64,000 nucleotides of DNA, from the NCBI GenBank assembly GCA_026874595.1, contig CM049306.1:9633019-9697018 (forward strand), written 5' to 3'. The notes beneath the pieces were generated by a model. It saw only the letters and a program-made list of their open reading frames with translations, was not told the DNA's origin and did no database searches. Position 1 is the stretch's first letter; each line of letters opens with the position of its first letter. Of this stretch, positions 36,925 to 48,985 are shown one piece after another. A program made the position numbers and the translations under genes. The DNA is from Sipunculus nudus (Eukaryota; Annelida; Sipuncula; Golfingiida; Sipunculidae).

Positions 36925-37220
36925 TATGACGAACTAGAAAAGCACTCAGAGAGCGAAGACCTCCATCATGGCAGTTCATTACCCCAAATATGGCATTGTC
37001 AGAAATGCAGCATTTCCTTATTAGAAATTCCTGGATCGACATGTTGATCTGGATCACCCCCACAATTTAATCAACAGTTCCTTGTGTCATTGCAGAGTTA
37101 TACTGAAATTTTTTTTAAAAATCCCTGATTAATTTTTGAGCAATGTCACTACACACAAAAAAAAACAGAAAAACAAACCAATAACGACAAAAACATAACC
37201 ACCACCCCTTGGCGGAGGGA
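36925..37220 (+). mobile_element. MITE relic with CCTCCGCCAAGG-type inverted ends
   Basis: Near the 5' end GAAGACCTCCATCATGGCAG is a decayed form of the inverted terminus whose partner, CCTTGGCGGAGGG, is intact at 37208-37219. Between them lie ATATGGCATTGTCAGAAATG, a GATCTGGATCA-type block, a TTTTTGAG block and an AAACAAACC-rich tail. The whole order resembles a very common short repeat of marine invertebrate genomes, recalled from memory rather than searched. It is non-coding. Confidence 0.55.
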
Positions 37221-38329
37221 AATATAAAATTGTTATCTGTGAGAACTTCTCCAGTTTATGACATTTCCTCAGATAAACTGACAATACCGCCTCCGGTACT
37301 ATTGACGCTGTAGGTGAAGAGGTTACTGTTTCCAATATCATGTGTTCTATCAAACAATCCTGGGGTCAAGAACTAAAATATAAAGGCTCAACTTGATATC
37401 GGATCCATTTACCCAAAACTCATATTCTAGATATTACTATGTAGTCTGGGCATAAAAGTGAAACTGGATGTCATGAACGCAAGGTTAGCTCAAATACAGA
37501 AACCATTTATCATAACCCTGCCACAGCGGATGTCAAGACTTTTGAGCTGCATAATAGTACATCAATCATTCTGTGCATTCCCGGTGTCCAGAAATGACAA
37601 GGGGGACCCGGGACTCCTTGACACTCTAAAGCACCCAGACATAGACAGGGAAACAGTCCAAACCCAGTCTGGAGCACTGCAAATTGGCCAGCCCTTGTAG
37701 AAGCTTAGCTCCAATCTCATGCAATCTGTTCACATGGCCTATAGGGATTTTGTAAGCTTATGCCAGTGACCCCATATGCATACACAGGGTTCTTTTTAAC
37801 AAAGCAAACAACGAACCACGAAACGAACTGCCCCTGTCTTTGATTGTGACTTTTGCTGCCAGAGTTAGAGTCCATTGAGTGTTTGTTTGGGGAAAAAAAT
37901 CGCCTGATGGTTAGATTTCTCTGGGGATTGAACATCAAGGGCCAATAAATAAATTCCAAACCAGTCTGATGCCCCTGTATAGTTCATCAATATAAAATTG
38001 GTTTTTCTTTAATCTCATCCCCTCTTGCCTTGCTGGAGGTGAATTAAATCAACAAAAACATCTGGTCTACTTTAGTCTGACTTTAATAACAAATCTATGA
38101 TTTCTTCATGTATAAACATGCAGTTTTTAATGTTCCAGAACCTGGCTCCCCTTTTCATTTTGCACTGCTCTTGCATGTGATTGTCCAGCACTATGTAGTA
38201 TACTCTGACAACCAGCAGTTACAATATCTATGGCTAAGGTGTTTTCAGGGTCAGCAGGAAAATATCCATCTTGTGACCAGTGAGATTGCAGTTATCACAA
38301 CTGGTTATACCTGACCCTCGTATAGGGGC
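37221..38329. other. Non-coding stretch
   Basis: No exon or element that I can support. Open frames at 37458-37700 (+) and 37717-37959 (-) lack motifs and splice sites. Confidence 0.35.
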
Positions 38330-38470
38330 CTTGACAGACAAGTGTTAAAATGCTCAGCTCTCTTTGCTGGTGACCCTGGTTTAATCATGGCTATGAGAGT
38401 GGGTTGTAGTGGCCTGTCCCAGGTCAGTGATTTTCTGGAGTTTCTCTGGTTTTCCTAACAGACTACTCAA
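38330..38470 (+). mobile_element. Decayed tRNA-derived SINE
   Basis: A degenerate head (AATGCTCAGCTCTCTTTGCT), a B-box relic (CCCTGGTTTAATCATGG) and a body with GATTTTCTGGAGTTTCTCTGG and TTTTCCTAACAGACTACTC resemble tRNA SINEs with a 'CCGGTTTTCCTCCCAC' body. Heavily mutated. Confidence 0.4.
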
Positions 38471-40622
38471 CGTCACCATCCAAGCCATTGAGAGGTTCTC
38501 TTATTAGTTATTATAACTACAATGTATTTGTACAATCTTTGTAAACTAATAAAGTTTATATTTACCTGTCCCTTAGACAGATCAAACCTACTTGTTATTC
38601 CACCTCTCAAAAAAAAGCCATACTGTATACATGGGGGCAATTTATTTTTGCAATGGACTTCCTCCCCCACCCCCACATACATAGCCCTTGAAACAGGGTA
38701 TACCATATTTAAATATTTAAGCTACCATCACATTTTTTTCAATAAGAAAATGTATAATGTTATCAGTTCTGAGTGGTATTATCTGAACCCAAATATGGGG
38801 GGGGGGGCAAAAAGGTATTTTCAGGGAAATGCAACTGTCGGCAGTGTGTATCGGCTGAGGATGTTGGGTGTGAGAGGGGATGTCCCCTTGGTTCAGTTTG
38901 GGATTTCTTTTTGATTTTCACTCAAATTTCATGTAATTTTGAAGCAATATGGGTGGGAATAATATGAGATAACAAAATCAGATAATTCTAAAGTAAAAAC
39001 CTTTGCCCTTTGTGCATCCCTGGGTCCCCCACTGCAAAACAACTAAGTTCTGAATTTAATCCATAAAACCTGTTTGAATTATTTAATTGTGCAATTAATG
39101 ACTGAATCAAGGGTTGTGGAAATTGGTGAATTATGTCATTTTAACTGTCATTTTGGTATTTAAGTCATTCCTGAAAGCCTGCAGTTAATTGATATTTCAG
39201 GAATTTTGCAGAACTAAGACACATTTTTGTTATTACCTCACATCTTTTTATGAATTAAAATGAGATATTTTTATGGCAAAACTACATCATTTAAAATACC
39301 AAAATGTGAGGGGGATATAATTAATATGGTATGCCCTCCTGGTTGAAAAAGTAATGGGGGGGGGGACATGTCCCCCCATCCTCCACCAAATTGTGCTCAT
39401 GTCTGTATGATTCTAGTCTAGCTCACACAGGCAGCATCCTTAATGTCAGTCTATACCTCTCAACCAGATATCTGCTAGATTATCCCTTTTTGTTAATATA
39501 TTGTTCTAAAGAATATTTATCATTCACACTTATGGTTATTAAAGGTGGTAAACAACTTTTGGACTGAAGTGCTTGATAACTAACATATTACTTAACACAA
39601 AATGAAGTAATTTTTCAATATCTTTGGCAAAATTTCTAAAAACAATGCTGTACACAGATTGTGTTTTTTAACAGATTTTCATCCCATTTCTAATCTACAT
39701 ATTAATCATGTATGAATAGAAATAGATAATGGTAATAATGAAAATGTTTTATGCTATGGTATGACAACAAATGTAATATAATTAGAACTTGTATACAGGC
39801 ATGTTCAGCCAATACAAAAAAATTACGTCCATGACTGTCAATATTTGACCTACATCTGCACTTCAAGTCTTGAGAATAACATAATTATGTGAGGGCTGGT
39901 GTCAGAAATGAAATTCATAATTTTGGTGTTTTTATGTTTGATGAAAGCACTAATATATATTATAACCTATTACTATTGTGACTCTCAAAGGTAAAAAATA
40001 TGAATTATGCTGAAACTGAGATACATTCAACAGTGTACCTTTTTGTTTAACTGAGCGCTATCACATCATTCTAAAGAGTATTTAATAATTTTATTTTGAT
40101 ATCCTGTCTTTCAAATGCACTGTACCTGTCTGTTATTACATCTCTGGAGACAAATTTAATAACCAATACATGTTTGTAAACTCACTTCCAGAACCTGCTG
40201 GCCTTAGTCATTCCTATAAACATGCATTAGGAACGTATCTTATTATTAACAAAATTATAGTATTAACTTAAGCTGACGGATGTTAAGTATACCTGGTCTG
40301 CTACTTATTTTTTCAATACTTGTACAAATGATGATGTGACGATTACTACTATTAATACCATTAATTCAATTATGAAACTAATGAATCTTTGCTGGATTTA
40401 ATTGTGTGCCACTGATGAGTTTGTGTAATTAAACATCCTTGGTAAGATTAAAAATACAGGTAAATGACAACAATAATTTGTTATTAATTAATAATTAACT
40501 AATAAAGATGAGCCACAGAAACAGACTCAGCACTTTAGTGAATAACTTATTCTATCTGCACATGTGACGCCATTTGATATTTAAAAGTTTTAAATTAAAC
40601 TGTGAGTCAAACTTATAGGTAT
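38471..40622. other. Non-coding stretch with G/C-run repeat at its start
   Basis: Between 38790 and 39400 there are two G-runs (11 G at 38797-38807; 10 G at 39356-39365). The second leads into the 18-bp palindrome GGGGGGACATGTCCCCCC (39360-39377). This is probably a dispersed repeat. The rest is AT-rich with nothing recognised. Confidence 0.35.
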
Positions 40623-40923
40623 AGGTAGAGTCTATTGGGCTATTACACTTGAGCCTAACTTGCTCATCAGGCCCTAGTTTTTCCCAGTTTCTGTATAGCG
40701 TGAAGCAACTTAGAAGTTTAGCTCCTCCTTGACAGGACGCTAGTCTATCGCAGGTTACCTTCCTAGTATACTGGTACCCATTTCTGCTGCTGGGTGGACA
40801 GAGGCAGACTTGCGGTTGGGACCTTGCCTAAGGGTCTTGGCACAGTTGGGTCTGACCTGGGTTCTAACTAATGCCCTCTCGATCATGAGCCCGGCACCTT
40901 AACCATTACACCACCGCCCCCAA
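40623..40923 (-). mobile_element. Meta-domain-type tRNA SINE, minus copy
   Basis: Reverse complement of the element at 11887-12186, about 80 percent alike by eye. It keeps the head (GGGGGCGGTGGTGTAATGG, 40905-40923), the CTTAGGCAAGGTCCCAACCG block, the AGAAATGGGTACCAGTATAC block and the GTGTAATAGCCCAATAGACT end. The B box is degraded (GTTAGAACCCAGGTC). Its length of about 300 bp matches the plus copy, so both are near full length. Confidence 0.75.
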
Positions 40924-43779
40924 CCTGAGTCTAACTTATAAGAGCAAAATCATTTTTCTTGTACACATTGACCTGTTCTATGTAATTCGCTTGTAATTTT
41001 ATTTTTCTATAATTTTGATTTCGGAGGAAATTTTGTTTTACAAATGTTACATAGATAATGAAACAAATTTTAATATTCTAAATGTTTTTACCAGGCTCTA
41101 TACATGTAACTCAATCTAGATGGTCTTGCATTCATGATTCCTCTTCATCCCTATTAACAATACATTTTATAAATACCATAAGGCCACTTCTGGATTTTTT
41201 GTATGAAAGAAATTGTACAAGCTGCAGAACATGAATTAATGGTAAAGCTGGGTACATGCAGGATTAAAGGGCATTCATAGGACAGCAGTAATGTAGGACT
41301 CAAGTATTCTTTTTCAGGGTCTTGGACTCGGATTCGGACTCGAGGGTCCTGGATTGTGACCTGTACTTTGACTCAGAGGTAAGGACTGGAGATGTCAGGC
41401 TGAGTCAATCTCAAGTGCAAGGCAAAAAGACTCACTTAAAGTTGCACATTCAGTTGGGGAGCTATTTAAAGAATTTTAAAGCAATTCAAGATTGTATATA
41501 CAGAGCATTATCATTGATGAGCTATATGTATTTGAACATTAAAGTAATAGCATGTGCATAACTATAACAAAAATGTTCATGATAATCTTGAATATCCAAT
41601 TTAAAGTGTTTTAAATAAAGATATTCCTATTGAACTCAGACTTAGACTCGAGCTCTAAAATTTTGGTTTATTTGGTCCACTTTTCTGTTCACCACAGCAA
41701 ACAAAGCCCCAGTTCGACCCTTTTAATCAAATCTTGAAAGAATGCTTACTACCATTTGTCCCATTTTGCATGATGAAAGCCGACCTAAAAGATTCATCAG
41801 AGAAGTCCTTAGCTGACTTTGTTCACTTTTATACATACAATCAATTGGTTAGAAAGTAACTGTATTGATTACTATTGTGGAACAAAGTTATTATATGCCA
41901 TCAAAAGAAGTATTGTAAAAAAAAGTATTTCAGACCATGCACACACCTCTGTTTGAATTGTAATTTATCTCCACAATATTAATACACAGCCTGATATAGT
42001 TTATGTTTAATGTTTTACATAAATTTAATTTGATTATTTCTAAACATATGAGAATTACTTAGATTTGATAGTGGTATCCAATGGTAATCTAATTATGCAT
42101 CTCTTGATAAATAACATTTTTTCAAAATTAAAATGATTGCTCAAACTGTAATTTAAGTAAAGTGTAAGATTAAATTTGAAAAAAAATTATCCTGACAATA
42201 AAGAGTCATTACTCATGGAGACGAAGATAAATTGTAACATTTTTAGCTTGAAACATGTACCAATTATGTACAGTGTATTGTAAGTTTAACCAGCAAAGGT
42301 CCATACTTATCAGTGTGAGAATATGGTGACAGGAGCCCAGTTAGCGGAACTACCAACTACATATTTATACAACTTACAGCAGCAATTTAACAAAGGAGAA
42401 ATATAATAAGTTATTGTTAAGATAACACTATCATCTATTCATATTGCTATATCAGGCTGCATACCTGGATTTCAGTTTAAGGTCTTAATGAGGCAATTAA
42501 CATACATTCGGCTATGCTTTTTATCTGCTGAAAACATTACAATAATATACAAGATCAAACAAGGTGTTGACTGAATGCTATATAACACCATGTATACTTG
42601 ACACAAGACCTTGGCTAAAGGTATCTGAAAGCTGATTTGGAAGTTTATAGTCATAGTAGGAGCTAAGCTTAGTACACTAGTAAAACAAACCACTTTTTGA
42701 GCAGCAATTTCCCTTTTCTGTGGGATCCTCCAGGTTTTTTTATATAGCTCTGAGATGCACTAGGACACAATCAACTCATGGAAGTACACAAAAATAAATG
42801 CAGACATTTATATTGAAGGACAAGGGCCAAGAGGCTAAAAAGTCCCCCATCGTGGGTTCAGTTGGGAAAATGCTGCATCATTTATGCCATTCTGTTCCAA
42901 GATTTTGTTAAGAGCCCCTTTTAAAATCAAAATTGAAGCAAAATACACACTGAAATAGACTAAAATATTGTGCATGATCATCAGTAACAAATCAAAACAA
43001 ACAATGAAACTGAAAATATCATTTTGGTTGTCATCCAAAATAGATGTTTGTCATGGCTGTGACCATTAAATATATCTATACAACTTAAGATTAACTGAAA
43101 CCAGAAGTACCATTTCAGGTGTTAAACAAAATGATGGCCATCATGGCTGTGAAGAAGAAATATGTCTGTAAAAAATTATTGCTAACAGGTTCTGCTGTTC
43201 TTGGGATATTTGATATCAGATTTGACATTTGTGTAAACATAAATTTGCAGTAATTACATTCTGTGATTGGCCACATTAATTTGTATTAGCATGGGGAAGC
43301 AATTTTGACAATAAACCATTCAAGCCACACTCATTTAATTTCCCTTGTTTTAAGGTACAGGTCATCATGATATGAAAGGAAAAGTTTAAATATATTTTAA
43401 CAAATTTAGGAATAAGCAGATGAGACCATTTGAAGGGAGATCAAGCAAGAGGAGAGGGTATAAAAAGATCCTGTTATTTTTTCAATACCAGGGGGACGTG
43501 TGTCTAGGGCTGGGACTGTTGACTGTAATAGTCATTATATTGATCATTTTGTCTTTAAGTTTAACAATTTCAAATGTAAATGATGGTCTATTCTTGCTTC
43601 TTATACATATATCTTCAGACTGACCTAGTTTTGTGACCATTTAGTTTGTTTATAGCATTTAATGTATATTAACTCTTCCATAGTTGCATTCATATCAAGG
43701 CATATGGTATTCTGTAGTCAAGATACACAGAAGGATGGAAATAGCTGACCGGTGTCTGTACAACATGGATTTAATCATT
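40924..43779. other. Non-coding stretch
   Basis: AT-rich unique sequence. The 41322-41561 frame reads a short Asp/Ser-coding GACTCGGATTCGGACTCG run and has no ATG-start or splice evidence. Other frames also lack motifs. CATGGCTGTGACCATTAAAT and a related phrase occur twice near 43050-43170, suggesting a small degenerate repeat. Confidence 0.35.
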
Positions 43780-44020
43780 GTGTACTGAAAGATGCTGTGG
43801 CTGAGATAATCCACCTTTAATGCTGCAGAAGTGATTAATCTCTATAGCATTACACCCTGCATTCCTCAGTATATCAATCATGGATTACGCTGGGATTTGG
43901 CCCACTTTAATTGTATTTCCAGCGCTTGATTAGTAATACTGTCAGCCACTTGTTAGCATATGCCTGATGTGACCGGAGATTTACATGTATTCACAGCCAA
44001 GGCCAGATTTTAGTGACAAC
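43780..44020. promoter_or_regulatory. Regulatory-looking block with PBC-HOX-like and OTX-like sites
   Basis: Mixed-composition, repeat-free DNA with TGATTAAT (43832-43839, PBC-HOX type), GGATTA (bicoid/OTX type, near 43880) and GATTAG cores packed in 200 bp. Resembles a conserved non-coding element; untested. Confidence 0.25.
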
Positions 44021-44469
44021 ATGTTGTCCAAACTTCAGCATATACATAAATGAAATACAGCCTTAGCGCCCAACTTCTCCATCACTCTGTCAACCTCATC
44101 CAGAATTGAATCCTAAAAATTTATCCTTATCAATGATACAGCCGGCACTTTCCCTGATGTGGGGTTAACATATTGCCTGAATCTAGGAAAGGGGTGTGCC
44201 CCCTCTCTATTAACCAGACAAAGTATCCAATCTGAACGTTGCAGGTTCATGCCCTACGTTTTCTTCAAACATAAACCTGCCATTTCTTGTATTGGTTTTG
44301 GGGTCAACTGGCCTTAATGCTGACAAACCATTTGTATCATGCTGGATACCCACATCATAGTAATGCTGTTTGATCAATTATTATTTGGCAAACTTTGTAC
44401 AGGTATCTGGAAAATGGATTGAAAATCAATAATAGGGCACAGCTGCAACAGTAGTGTGAGAAAAAGATG
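44021..44469. other. Non-coding stretch
   Basis: Unique-looking sequence, no exon or repeat recognised. Confidence 0.35.
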
Positions 44470-44930
44470 AATTGTTACCGGCACTAAATCTCATATTTAC
44501 TGGAGCTAGCAAGTTTCATAAAGTTCCCAAAAAAGTTAATTTAGTGAGTTTAATACAAATAGCATTAGCGCCCTTCCAGTGACAGGCTCACCACAATTTA
44601 TGAGCTCCAACCAAAAACCCAAGCCCCTCCATAAACAAAGCGAAGAAATCAATGACCCACATGACAAAACTGGTCGCAAAGAGTGTATTCTGGCTAGCAC
44701 GCTTGATTACCGCTATAATTGAACTGTGCCCTTTCCCAATCTCTTCATTTCTTTCTAACCCGAGCGCCATTAACAGGTCGATACTCGTGACTATTTTTCA
44801 TTGATAGAATAAGCTTGAGAGGCTATTTTCAGAATATAATCAGGCAGTAAAGATTGGCTGCGATTAGTCAATCCTCACTAAACCCCAACAGGGGCTGAGC
44901 GCAGTGCAAATCCTGCGCTCCTGTAGCCCG
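44470..44930. promoter_or_regulatory. Regulatory-looking block
   Basis: About 460 bp of balanced composition with several TAATTTAG, GCATTAGCGC and GCGATTAGTCAA motifs. Small minus-strand frames (44588-44770 and 44868-45158) are open but show no family signal, no splice sites and no start context; I favour conserved non-coding DNA. Confidence 0.22.
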
Positions 44931-45390
44931 CCCTGAGGTGACCCATACAGAAATAAGACAATCTGATTTGTATTTCAAACTGGGCTGCTCGATTGATAGA
45001 GACAACCTCAATCTAACATACATGGCAAGTAATAAGAGAATGTCAAATCCAGTTTCTGATAAATGTATAGGCTGTGTTGGGATTTGTTTTCCAAATGGCC
45101 ATGTGTGCGCTTGTATTCTGAGCTGGTGAAAAAATACCAGGTGCCTGGAATATTGCATTAGGAAAAAGGACTGCTTCTTATATTGATAGCAAGTGTGTAT
45201 TAAAGGGATCCTAGAATGGCAAGTGAAATCCCACGTCCTGTGTGAAAATATTTTCTTTAAAAAATCAGACTGTGATGAAATCCTTCTGTAGAAATTTTTT
45301 TACTTTACTTGTCATTAGAACAGTCTGTGGCTGTTAATGGACTGGTGAAGATCGAAGTCCCATTATTATGGGTGCACATACAAGATGAAC
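44931..45390. other. Non-coding stretch
   Basis: No exon or repeat recognised; ends at the start of the 43-bp array. Confidence 0.35.
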
Positions 45391-47507
45391 CACTGTGATA
45401 GGGCCAGCCTTGTTAACTGAACTGGTATTGAATCACAGAGATAGGACCAGCCTGATCTACAGATCTGTTGCTCAACTACAGAGATGGGATATCCTGATCA
45501 GCTAATCTGTTGCTGAACTATAGAGATAGGACTATCCTGATCAAATGATCTGTTGTTGATCAATAGAAACAGGACCAGTCTGATCAACTAATCTGTTGCT
45601 GATCTATAGAGACAGGACCAGCCTGATAAACTGATCTGTTGTTGAGCTACAGAGACAGGGCCAGCCTGATTAACTGATCTGTTACTGATCTATAGAAACA
45701 GGATCAGCCTGATCAACTGATCTGTTGCTGTACTACAGAGACAGGATCAGCCTAATCAACTGATCTGTTGTTGAGCTAGAGAGACAGGGCCAGCCTGATC
45801 AACTGATCTGTTGTTGAGCTACAGAGACAGGATCAGCCTGATCAACTGATCTGTTACTGATCTATAGAAACAGGATCAGCCTGATCAACTGATCTGTTAC
45901 TGATCTACTGAGACAGGATCAGCCTAATCAACAGGTCTGTTGCTGAACTATAGAGACAGGATCAGACTGATCTGTTGCTGAACTACAGATATAGGACCAG
46001 CCTGAATCGTTAATGAACTATAGAGAGAGGACCAGCCTGAATCGTTGATGAACTATAGAGATAGGACCAGCCTGATCAATTGATCTGTTGCTGAACTAAA
46101 GTGACAGGATCAGTCTGATCAACTGATCTGTTGTTGAGCTATAGTGACAGGATCAGCCTGATCTGTGACTGAAATACAGAGACAGGATCAGTCTGATCAA
46201 CTGAACTGTTGTTGAGCTAAGGTGACAGGATCAGCCTGATCAACTGATCTGTTGTTGAGCTATAGGGACAGGATCAACCTGACCTATTACTGAAATCCAG
46301 AGATAGGATTAGGGGTTCAAACAACAGAGACAGGACCAGCCTGAATCGTTGCTGAACTTTAGGGATAGGACCAGCCTGATCAACTGATCTGTTGCTGAAC
46401 TACAGTGACAGGATCAGCCTGGTCTGTTGATGAGCTATAGGGACAGGATCAGCCTGATCAACTAATCTGTTGTTGAGCCATAGTGACAGGATCAGCCTGA
46501 TCAACTGATCTCTAGTTGAGCTATGGTAACAGGATCAGCCTGATCAACTGATCTTTTGTTGAGCCATAGGGACAGGATCAGCCTGATCGACTGATGTTTT
46601 GTTGAGCCATAGGGACAGGATCAGCCTGATCAACCGATTTGTTGCTGAACTATAGAGACAGGATCAGCCTGATCTGTCTCTGAAATACAGATATAGGACC
46701 AGCCTGATCAGCTGATCTGTTGCTGAACAATAGAGACAGGATCAGCCTGATCTGTTGCTAAACTACAGAGATAGGACCAGCCTGATCAACTGATCTGTTG
46801 CTCATCTATAGAGACTGGGGCAACTGATCAACTGATCTGTTGCAGAACTACAGAAACAGGAACGGCCTGATCAACTGATCTGTTGTTGAGCTATAGGGAC
46901 AGGATCAGCCTGATCAACTTATCTGTTGTTTTGCCATAGTGACAGGATCAGTCTGATCAACTGATCTGTAGTTGAGCTATAGTGACAGGATCAACCTGAT
47001 CAACTGATCTGTTGTTGAGCCATAGGGACAGGATCAGCCTGATCAACCAATTTGTTGCTGAACTAAAGAGACAGGATCAGCCTTTTTTGTTACTGAAATA
47101 CAGAGATAGGACCAGCCTGATCAGCTGATCTGTTGCTGAACTATAGAGACAGGATCAGCCTGATCTGTTGCTGAATTACAGAGATAGGACCAGCCTGATC
47201 AACAGATCTGTTGCTCGACTATAGAGACTGGGGCAGCCTGATCAACTGATCAGTTGCTGAACTACAGAGACAGGATCAGCATGATCTGTTACTGAAATAC
47301 AGAGATAGGACCAGCCTGATCAGCTGATCTGTTGTTGAGCTATAGAGACAGGATCAGCTTGATCAACCAATTTGTTGCTAAACTATAGAGACAGGACCAG
47401 CCTGATCTATTGCTGAACTATAGAGATAAGACCAGCCTGATATGTTGCTGAACTATAGAGATAGGACCAGCCTGATATGTTGCTGAACTTTAGAGATAGG
47501 ATTGGGG
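45391..47507. repeat. 43-bp minisatellite, about 2.1 kb
   Basis: Roughly 50 units built on GACAGGATCAGCCTGATCAA followed by CTGATCTGTTGTTGAGCTATAG. Shorter variants lack the ATCAACTG part. Units alternate ATAGGACCAG and ACAGGATCAG types. Both ends and a point near 46309 carry AGGATT(A/G)GGGGTTCAAAC, so part of the array duplicated as a block. No open frame of 60 codons exists in any frame. Many units contain TGATCA and self-complementary CTGATCAACTGATC. Confidence 0.95.
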
Positions 47508-48545
47508 GTTCAAACTAATGTTTTATGGACAAATCTACTGGTAGGATCCACCTGATTATAACTAAACTCTGACGGTAAGGGAATCCTGCTCAGTTGATAA
47601 ACCTTTGATTGGTGTAACCACCACTCAGTGAACAATATATAAAAATATCTGAACTAAAAAACTATAAAAGATACAACCAGGCAGGAAGTCAAGTAGTTTA
47701 AAACCATACGACAGGTGTAAGCAGGTACAGTCTGGCCTGAGATTAATGACAAAATTCAATACCAGTAAAAAGTTTTCTGCGAACCTGCAACCAGTCATTG
47801 TAATCAAAAACATCCTTACAAATATTACTTTATCCACTCATTGTTAAATGTAATTATATGTCAACAAGGGTAGCTAGGGAACCTCAACTCTGGGAGGAAT
47901 CATTGCCCAATATTATTTTAAATCACAGGAAACTTAAATGAAAACTAACACCAGAAAAAAATAAATTATCATTAAGCATGCAGCCTCATATGTGAATAAA
48001 TATTTATTGATATTTTTCTTTCAGTGATTAGGTGATTTAAGGTGAACACCTGATGTTTTTACTCATAACACCATGCCTGGATGACACATGCTACACATTC
48101 TCACAAAGTGTTTATTTCACATCATGTATTATAATATTTTAAAAGCTTCTAGGCTCTTAAATCTCCCAATCAAATCAAATCAGTCAAGATGACCTTTAAA
48201 ACAATGTTATTACAGATGATCTACATTTTTATTCATGAAAAACTGCCAAAATTATGTAAGGTAAACAGATATTAATACAAACATTAATATTAACTGTCCT
48301 CATTCCTATTTTACATGCCTGTCAATCTTGGACTTTGGAAAATAGGATAAAAGTTATTAGCCAAGACAGCAGGGATCAATCGTGGGATGAATCCATCTCA
48401 TCATGATAAAAAATGGCATTGGGTACAAATTATGAACAAACTCAACATTCAGGCCTATGAAATATACATGGGTAAAATGTATCTAATTAATCTCTACTGG
48501 CATTCAAATATAATTGATTTCTTAGTGCATGCCTGATTTTCAGAG
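47508..48545. other. Non-coding stretch
   Basis: AT-rich, nothing recognised. Confidence 0.35.
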
Positions 48546-48985
48546 ATGAGTTGGGAAATGATTATTATCACAAGAAAGAGAGAGAAGAAATTCTTGTGGA
48601 GGAAAATCACTACAGCGGAGCATCACCACAGAAGAAACATCATCATGGAGGAAGCCCACCATGTGGAAGACCACATGAGAGGAACATCTCCACAGAGGAA
48701 CATGTTCACAGAAGAACATAACCATGGAAGAACATCACCTAACACACATCACCACAGAAGAATTTCACCACAGAAAAAATCACCATGGAGGAACATCTCC
48801 ACAGAGGAACATGTGCACAGAAGAACATAACCATGGAAGAACATCACAACACACACACCACCACAGAGGAATATATCACCATAGAGGAACATCACCATGG
48901 AATATATAAGACCACCACAGAGGAAAATCACTGTGAAATAAGATCACAACAAGGAGGATGATCACAGAGAAGATCAAAATAGAAC
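48546..48985. repeat. Degenerate ~30-bp minisatellite related to the 51-56 kb array
   Basis: Units of the type CATCACCACAGAGGAACATC and CACCATGGAAGAAC recur about 14 times. Two long stretches (48660-48735 and 48785-48855) are near-identical, so a multi-unit block duplicated. The shared CACCACAGA(A/G)GA and ACCATGGA blocks tie it to the 29-bp array 2 kb away. Its open frames are repeat-derived. Confidence 0.85.

Noticed and set aside
40410-40440. CTGATGAG followed by GTTT...AAAC, hammerhead-like
   Set aside because: Stem II can form but the GAAA core is absent, and there is no retroelement around it.
41322-41561. Asp/Ser-rich 79-codon frame
   Set aside because: The start is a short GACTCGGATTCGGACTCG repeat and no splice or start evidence supports it.
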